A DNA stretch of 10,225 nt from Candidatus Atribacter hydrocarboniphilus. GTDB taxonomy: Bacteria > Atribacterota > Atribacteria > Atribacterales > Atribacteraceae. Made by a program: the position numbers and the translations under genes. Location: NCBI GenBank assembly GCA_003542295.1, contig DPKX01000092.1, positions 1 to 10,225 on the forward strand. The letters run 5' to 3'. Position 1 is the stretch's first letter, and every line of letters begins with the position of its first letter. The notes under the pieces are model-generated. The model made no database searches and was not told where the DNA came from. It saw only the letters and a list, made by a program, of their open reading frames with translations. This document shows, piece by piece, positions 5,858-10,225 of the stretch.

Positions 5858-6882
5858 CTGAAGGATGGACTTATCAAAAAGCCGGTGTAAATGTTGATTT
5901 AGCCAATACGACAGTTGAAAAAATAAAAAATATGGTGCAATCTACCCGAAGGTCTGAGGTAATTGCCGATATCGGTGGTTTTTCTGGTATTTTTTGTATG
6001 GGGGAAAAAGGTAAAAACCATCCTTGTTTAGTTGCCAGTACCGACGGTGTCGGGACCAAATTAAAGATTGCTATTCATCTGGGGATTCACGATTCTATTG
6101 GTATCGATCTGGTAGCTATGTGTGTGAACGATATTCTTTGTACCGGTGCCGAACCCTGGTTTTTTCTTGATTATTTTGCTTGTGGGAAATTACATTCGAA
6201 TATTCTGGAAAGAGTTATTTCAGGAATTGTGCAAGGTTGCCAATTGGCTGGATGTGCGTTATTAGGAGGAGAAACTGCTGAAATGCCGGGTATGTACCAA
6301 GATAATGACTATGACTTAGCTGGATTTGCGGTCGGATCGGTTTTAGAAGATCGCCTAATCGACGGACAAAGTATTCAAAATGGGGATGGGGTTATTGCTT
6401 TAGCCTCATCAGGTCTTCATAGCAATGGATTTTCTTTGGTAAGGAAGGTTTTAGATTGGAACCATATTCAATACGATCAAGTGGTTGGTGACCTTGACTT
6501 AGCCCAAGAGTTATTGAAGCCAACCCGAATTTATGTGAAGAGCATTTTGAAACTGCTTCAGGAAGTATCGGTCCGGGGAATAGCTCATATTACTGGAGGT
6601 GGAATTGTGGAAAATGTTCCCCGCATCCTTCCTCAACACCATGGTGTATCGCTCTTCAAAAATGAAATGTACATCCCTGAAATCTTCTCTTTTCTGCAGA
6701 AAATTGGAAAGATACCAGAAACCGAAATGTGGCGAACCTTTAATATGGGTATAGGGATGGTTTTAATTGTTGAAAAATCTGAAGTTGACAAAACACTCAA
6801 CTTACTCACCAAGAATGGTGAAAATGCCTATCTGATTGGAGAAGTCGTCTCAGAACAAGAAGGGGTGAAATGGAGTGAATGA
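5854..6882 (+). CDS. purM: Phosphoribosylformylglycinamidine cyclo-ligase (AIR synthetase)
   Basis: PurM closes the imidazole ring, converting FGAM and ATP to AIR (step 5). The 342 residues from GTG 5854 match the family length. The start overlaps the purB stop (GTGA) and has GAGGAGG at 5840-5846, seven bases upstream. Family marks in order are YQKAGVNVD (7-15), the glycine-rich IGGFSGIF (40-47), the nucleotide-loop STDGVGTKLK (62-71), GIDLVAMCVND (83-93), GGETAEMPGMY (138-148), SSGLHSNGFSLVRK (185-198) and HITGGG followed later by FNMGIGM. All expected conserved segments are present, so the gene should be functional. It overlaps purN by 8 bases. Confidence 0.97.
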   Translation: MTEGWTYQKAGVNVDLANTTVEKIKNMVQSTRRSEVIADIGGFSGIFCMGEKGKNHPCLVASTDGVGTKLKIAIHLGIHDSIGIDLVAMCVNDILCTGAEPWFFLDYFACGKLHSNILERVISGIVQGCQLAGCALLGGETAEMPGMYQDNDYDLAGFAVGSVLEDRLIDGQSIQNGDGVIALASSGLHSNGFSLVRKVLDWNHIQYDQVVGDLDLAQELLKPTRIYVKSILKLLQEVSVRGIAHITGGGIVENVPRILPQHHGVSLFKNEMYIPEIFSFLQKIGKIPETEMWRTFNMGIGMVLIVEKSEVDKTLNLLTKNGENAYLIGEVVSEQEGVKWSE

Positions 6883-7486
6883 AAAAAATATTGTTGTTTT
6901 GGTTTCAGGAAGAGGAACCAATCTTCAAGCAATAATCGATGCGACTCAATCCGGTTACATTCCCGGAAAAATATCTTTAGTGATCAGCGACTGTCCTGAT
7001 GCCCTCGCTTTGATAAGGGCTCAAAAAGCGAAAATTCCAACTTTAGTTCTCGATTTTAAGAGTTTTTCCGGAAAAAAAGTTTATGAAGATGAACTCTTAA
7101 GAGTCCTAAAAAAGGAAAATCCATCAGTCATCTGTCTTGCCGGGTATATGCGAATTGTTGGAAAAGCAATTATTTCTCAATATTCCCATCGAATCCTTAA
7201 TATCCATCCTTCTCTCTTACCAGCCTTTCCTGGTTTAGACGCTCAAAAACAAGCCCTAGAATATGGAGTGAAAGTGAGTGGATGTACGGTTCACTTTGTA
7301 GACGAAGGGACGGACACCGGCCCAATTATTCTCCAAGCTCCGGTTCTAATCAAAGAAACTGACACGGTAGAAACACTTTCTCAATCAATTCTTGAGAAAG
7401 AACATGAAATCTATTGTCAAGCGATTAAGATGCTATTGGAAGAGAAGCTCGTGGTACAGGGGAGAACGGTTAGGGTAAAGGGGTGA
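6875..7486 (+). CDS. purN: Phosphoribosylglycinamide formyltransferase (folate-dependent)
   Basis: PurN transfers a formyl group from 10-formyltetrahydrofolate to GAR to give FGAR (step 3). The 203 residues match the family. The start is GTG 6875 inside the end of purM, with AAGGGGTG seven bases upstream; a nearby ATG at 6879 is out of frame. The N-terminal phosphoribose-binding loop is VSGRGTNLQAII (10-21). LAGYMRIV lies at 88-95. The catalytic triad is Asn109 and His111 in NIHPSLLPAFPG plus Asp147 in VDEGTDTGPI, equivalent to Asn106/His108/Asp144 of E. coli. Presence of PurN shows a folate-dependent route for this step; the formate-dependent PurT is not seen in the window. Confidence 0.97.
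   Translation: MNEKNIVVLVSGRGTNLQAIIDATQSGYIPGKISLVISDCPDALALIRAQKAKIPTLVLDFKSFSGKKVYEDELLRVLKKENPSVICLAGYMRIVGKAIISQYSHRILNIHPSLLPAFPGLDAQKQALEYGVKVSGCTVHFVDEGTDTGPIILQAPVLIKETDTVETLSQSILEKEHEIYCQAIKMLLEEKLVVQGRTVRVKG
7477..7485 (+). promoter_or_regulatory. Ribosome binding site deciding the purD start
   Basis: AAAGGGGTG ends six bases before ATG 7492. It overlaps the purN stop and also contains the alternative in-frame GTG at 7483, so it favours the ATG. Confidence 0.65.
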
Positions 7487-7491
7487 ATTTT

Positions 7492-8775
7492 ATGAAAGTC
7501 ATGTTGATTGGAAGTGGAGGAAGAGAACACTGCATTGCCTGGAAAGTTAAGCAAAATCCAGAAGTAAAGGAATTATATTGCATACCAGGAAACGGGGGCA
7601 TAAGTTCTCTAGGAATATGCAATACCTTGAATACTTTACAGGATATGGTTCGGTTTGCCAAAGAAAAGGAGATAAACCTTACCCTAGTTGGTCCCGAAGC
7701 TCCACTGGCTAAAGGAGTGGTTGACCTCTTTCAATCAGAGAAATTAGCAATAGTTGGTCCTAATCAGAATGCCGCTCGACTGGAATCAAGCAAGGTGTAT
7801 GCCAAACAATTTATGAAAAAATATAAGATTCCAACCGCTCAATTTGAAGTTTTTAATCGTTCTGATTCGGCTATTTCTTATCTCAAATCTGGTTTAAATT
7901 TCCCTTTGGTCATCAAGGCTGATGGGTTAGCGGCTGGGAAAGGAGTTTTTATTGTTGAAGATGAAGTAGAGGCCGAGGACGTTGTTGTTGATTTGATGGT
8001 TAATAAAATATTTGGGGATGCCGGGAATCAGATTATTGTAGAAGAATGTCTTGAAGGAGAAGAAGCGACAATTATGTTTCTTTTCGATGGAAAGTCCTAC
8101 TGTATCCTTCCTTCTTCCCAGGACCATAAAAGAATTGGAGACAGTGATGTTGGACCTAACACCGGGGGGATGGGTGCTTATTCTCCAGCTCCACTGATCA
8201 CCGATCAAATATTGAAAAAAATTGAAGTAAATATCATTCATCCCTTTATTGAAGGAATTCAGCAAGAAAAATTGGATTATCGGGGAGTTGTCTATCTGGG
8301 TTTGATGATTACCCATCATTCAGATATTCATGTTTTGGAATTTAATGTTCGTTTGGGAGATCCAGAAACCCAAGTTGTTTTACCCCGGCTTAAAAACGAT
8401 TGGTTAGATTTAAGTTTAGCTCTTTATCGGAGTTCGCTTTCCAAGGTTAAGCTTGAAGTAGATACTCAAAAACTTTTGGGAGTGGTATTAACCAGTCGCG
8501 GTTATCCAGGGAATTATGAAATCGGGAAGAGAATTGATGGTTTAGAAGATTTTCCCAATGAACCGCAGGGAAAGGTTCTGGTTTTTCATGCCGGAACCCA
8601 GATAAAGGACAATCAAATTGTTACAGCTGGTGGGAGAGTATTAAATGTATGTGCTTTTGGAGATACTCTTAAAAAGGCAGCTTATAATGCTTATTTAGCA
8701 GTTGGGAAAATCAGCTTCGAAAATATGTATTATCGTCGGGATATTGGATACCGTGCTTTTCATCGGGAGGGATAA
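7492..8775 (+). CDS. purD: Phosphoribosylamine-glycine ligase (GAR synthetase)
   Basis: PurD joins glycine to phosphoribosylamine with ATP to make GAR (step 2). The protein has 427 residues from ATG 7492, starting MKVMLIGSGGREH like most PurD proteins. An in-frame GTG at 7483 would add only three residues and sits in the ribosome binding site. Visible parts are the N-terminal GSGGREH (7-13), VGPEAPLAKGV (66-76), the ATP-grasp segments FPLVIKADGLAAGKGV (137-152) and IIVEECLEGEEATI (181-194), SSQDHKRIGDSDVGPNTGGM (208-227), and the metal/ATP-binding EFNVRLGDPETQ (283-294). The C-terminal domain is present (SRGYPGNYEIG; VTAGGRVLNVCAFGDTL). The gene is complete, begins 5 bases after purN and ends 2 bases before purE. 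Confidence 0.97.
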   Translation: MKVMLIGSGGREHCIAWKVKQNPEVKELYCIPGNGGISSLGICNTLNTLQDMVRFAKEKEINLTLVGPEAPLAKGVVDLFQSEKLAIVGPNQNAARLESSKVYAKQFMKKYKIPTAQFEVFNRSDSAISYLKSGLNFPLVIKADGLAAGKGVFIVEDEVEAEDVVVDLMVNKIFGDAGNQIIVEECLEGEEATIMFLFDGKSYCILPSSQDHKRIGDSDVGPNTGGMGAYSPAPLITDQILKKIEVNIIHPFIEGIQQEKLDYRGVVYLGLMITHHSDIHVLEFNVRLGDPETQVVLPRLKNDWLDLSLALYRSSLSKVKLEVDTQKLLGVVLTSRGYPGNYEIGKRIDGLEDFPNEPQGKVLVFHAGTQIKDNQIVTAGGRVLNVCAFGDTLKKAAYNAYLAVGKISFENMYYRRDIGYRAFHREG

Positions 8776-8777
8776 CT

Positions 8778-9281
8778 ATGTCGGTTTATGTGGTTGTTGG
8801 AAGTAAACATGATTTCAATTACGCCCTGAAATGTATTGAGCTTCTTGATAAGTTTGGAATTGAGCATCGACTTTTTATCGCTTCTGCCCACCGGACTCCG
8901 GAAAAAATTGATGAAATATTACAATTGGTAAAAGAGAACCATATTCAGGTGGTTATTGCCATGGCTGGATATGCGGCTCATCTCCCCGGGGTTTTGGCTG
9001 CCCGTGCATTATGTCCGGTTATTGGTGTCCCACTGGCTTCTTCCTCGCTTTTAGGATTGGATGCTTTATTTTCCATCGTTCAAATGCCGGCTGGCATACC
9101 CTGTGCCTGCGTGGGAATCGGAGAAAGTGGAGCTAAGAATGCAGCTATCTTGGCAGCTGAGATTTTAGCCCTTCAAAATTCTCAGTTACAAGAGAGAATA
9201 AAAGCTTATCGAGAAGAAATGAAGGAAGCGGTTAACCAGGCTAATCGGGAAATAACCCTTGATTTCCCGAAAAAACAATAA
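8778..9281 (+). CDS. purE: N5-carboxyaminoimidazole ribonucleotide mutase / AIR carboxylase family protein (divergent PurE)
   Basis: PurE makes CAIR, either from N5-CAIR (class I, working with PurK) or directly from AIR and CO2 (class II). The protein has 167 residues, with GGGAGGG six bases before the ATG. The overall sequence is class I-like: SAHRTPEKID (36-45) with the catalytic His38, AAHLPGVLAA (66-75), GVPLASSSLLGLDALFSIVQ (83-102) and AKNAAILAAEIL (119-130). Two substrate-binding loops deviate. The N-terminal GSxSD is GSKHD (8-12), putting His11 where E. coli has Ser18. The usual GAGGAAHLPG reads MAGYAAHLPG, with Met62 and Tyr65 replacing glycines. No purK is in the window. Position at the end of a pur operon supports a purine role, but the enzyme class or exact substrate use may differ. 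Confidence 0.88.
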   Translation: MSVYVVVGSKHDFNYALKCIELLDKFGIEHRLFIASAHRTPEKIDEILQLVKENHIQVVIAMAGYAAHLPGVLAARALCPVIGVPLASSSLLGLDALFSIVQMPAGIPCACVGIGESGAKNAAILAAEILALQNSQLQERIKAYREEMKEAVNQANREITLDFPKKQ

Positions 9282-9286
9282 AAAAA

Positions 9287-9320
9287 GCCTCCCCCTTCAA
9301 GGGGGAGGCTTTTTTTATTT
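9287..9320. terminator. Bidirectional Rho-independent terminator (purE / radical SAM gene)
   Basis: GCCTCCCCC (9287-9295), loop TTCAA (9296-9300), GGGGGAGGC (9301-9309) form a perfect 9-bp GC-rich stem. TTTTTTTATTT follows on the plus strand and a run of A (9280-9286) precedes it, which is a U-tract for the minus-strand transcript. The A/T flanks extend the pairing further. It lies 5 bases after the purE stop and just beyond the stop of the convergent gene, so it ends both transcripts. Confidence 0.95.
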
Positions 9321-10225
9321 AGACTTTTGCTTTTTCTTTATGAGATTTTGGAGCTGGTGTTTCTTTTAGTTTCTCCAAGTACTCTTTTCTTTCAGTTTTA
9401 TAATCTTTGTAATAAATGGTTCCTTTGTAGTTTTCTTCCCAGTATGGGTCAGATAATTCTTTAAAAGCTTGAGAATACTTATCAATATCATCTTTCAGTT
9501 CTTTGATGAGACTGTCAGCACCTTCATGGCTGGGTCGTGCTCCGTACTTTTCTACAACATCTCGGAGGACTTGAGGAACATCAATCAACATGCAAGGACG
9601 CATTAAATTATTGTCATACGGTTGATTTTCTTGAATCGCCCGGAAGAAGGGTGAAGAAAATACCTCTTTGAGACTTTTATCCTTGATGTTGTCAACAGTA
9701 AAGTGACAAAACACACAAGGTTCAACATCGCCAGCATTGTTGATGTGGAAATATCGTCGGCCACCTGCTATGCAACCACCAACATATGGTCCATCGTTCC
9801 AGAAATCACCAATAAAAACCGGTTTATCATAACGGAGATGGTGAACCTGATTACGGAGATGAAGACGTTGTTCTGGTGTTGGCATTAGGCTAATATCCGG
9901 TTTCTTTCCAATTGGGACATAGGTAAAGTACCAACCAAAACTCGCTCCTTTGTTGATCAAACCATCCATAAATTCGTCACTACAAACCAATTCAGTGTTA
10001 TTTCGGGTGGCAGTGATGGAAAATCCAAAGAGTGCTCCTTCATCACGAAGAGCTTCCATAGCATTCATGATTTTCTTGTAGGTACCTTTGCCGCGCCGAG
10101 CATCAGTTTCAGCTTCGTAACCCTCAACACTGATGGCAGGATAAACATTACCCATTTGAGCTAAACGCTTTGCCATATCTCGATCTATAAGGGTTCCATT
10201 CGTGTAAACTTGGAAGGAGAGTTCG
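9319..10225 (-). CDS. Radical SAM-type protein with a SPASM/Twitch-like C-terminus, unknown function (5' end outside window)
   Basis: The minus-strand frame is open from the window edge (first full codon 10224-10222) to a stop at 9319-9321, giving 301 residues of the C-terminal part. The first residues, FQVYTNGTLIDRDMAKRLA, followed by AISVEGYEAETDARRG (31-46) and FSITATRNN (68-76), match the later beta-strands of the radical SAM barrel (TNG, S(V/I)xG and R-G motifs of MoaA/PqqE-like enzymes). The expected N-terminal CxxxCxxC SAM-cluster motif would lie beyond the edge. The C-terminal region has Cys151-x13-Gly-x4-Cys170-x2-Cys173 and Cys211 (RPC), counted from the window edge, which suits one auxiliary [4Fe-4S] cluster (Twitch or short SPASM). 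The tail is charged, ending in a Lys-rich stretch. An internal ATG at 10176 is not the real start because coding continues through it. Substrate unknown. Confidence 0.85.
   Translation of the reverse strand, partial: ELSFQVYTNGTLIDRDMAKRLAQMGNVYPAISVEGYEAETDARRGKGTYKKIMNAMEALRDEGALFGFSITATRNNTELVCSDEFMDGLINKGASFGWYFTYVPIGKKPDISLMPTPEQRLHLRNQVHHLRYDKPVFIGDFWNDGPYVGGCIAGGRRYFHINNAGDVEPCVFCHFTVDNIKDKSLKEVFSSPFFRAIQENQPYDNNLMRPCMLIDVPQVLRDVVEKYGARPSHEGADSLIKELKDDIDKYSQAFKELSDPYWEENYKGTIYYKDYKTERKEYLEKLKETPAPKSHKEKAKV

Noticed and set aside
7927..8319. 130-codon minus-strand frame inside purD
   Set aside because: Antisense shadow of the ATP-grasp region; composition is Asn/Phe/Ile-rich with no motif.
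1..10225. CRISPR array, insertion sequence, prophage, tRNA or rRNA
   Set aside because: No regularly spaced repeats, transposase or integrase motifs, terminal inverted repeats, or tRNA/rRNA-like segments were found on reading both strands.

Overview
The window is about 10.2 kb of low-to-moderate GC, gene-dense bacterial DNA with very strong GGAGG-type ribosome binding sites, many overlapping stop/start junctions and frequent GTG/TTG starts. The 2-oxoacid:ferredoxin oxidoreductase, a probable radical SAM enzyme and a complete signal-peptide protein point to an anaerobic bacterium. The overall flavour is clostridial, Thermotogae-like or Atribacterota-like, but no rRNA or marker gene is present and the phylum is only a guess.

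Layout. (1) 1-154: the last 50 codons of a gene that reads as the C-terminal MGS domain of carbamoyl-phosphate synthase large subunit (carB), followed by a probable hairpin terminator. (2) 305-3589, plus strand: an exported protein of unknown function, then a fused gamma-alpha subunit and a beta subunit of a 2-oxoacid:acceptor (ferredoxin) oxidoreductase. (3) A strong 10-bp-stem hairpin, then a universal stress protein on the minus strand (3635-4084), convergent with the oxidoreductase. (4) 4227-9281, plus strand: a tightly packed six-gene operon, small zinc-ribbon protein - purB - purM - purN - purD - purE, closed by a textbook bidirectional terminator. (5) 9319-10225, minus strand: the C-terminal 301 residues of a radical SAM-type protein that runs off the window.

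How the genes work together. The purine operon supplies steps 2 (PurD), 3 (PurN), 5 (PurM), 6 (PurE) and 8 (PurB, which also makes AMP from adenylosuccinate) of de novo IMP synthesis. PurF, PurL/Q/S, PurC, PurH and PurK are not here and must be encoded elsewhere if the pathway is complete. The oxidoreductase would interconvert a 2-oxoacid and its acyl-CoA with ferredoxin as electron carrier; its substrate cannot be read from sequence.

No CRISPR array, mobile element, tRNA or rRNA was seen, and I do not see an obviously new defence or mobile system. The points most worth a second look are non-consensus residues in the PurE active-site loops, a missing canonical cluster cysteine in the oxidoreductase beta subunit, the zinc-ribbon gene translationally coupled to purB, the exported protein ahead of the oxidoreductase, and the unassigned radical SAM protein.
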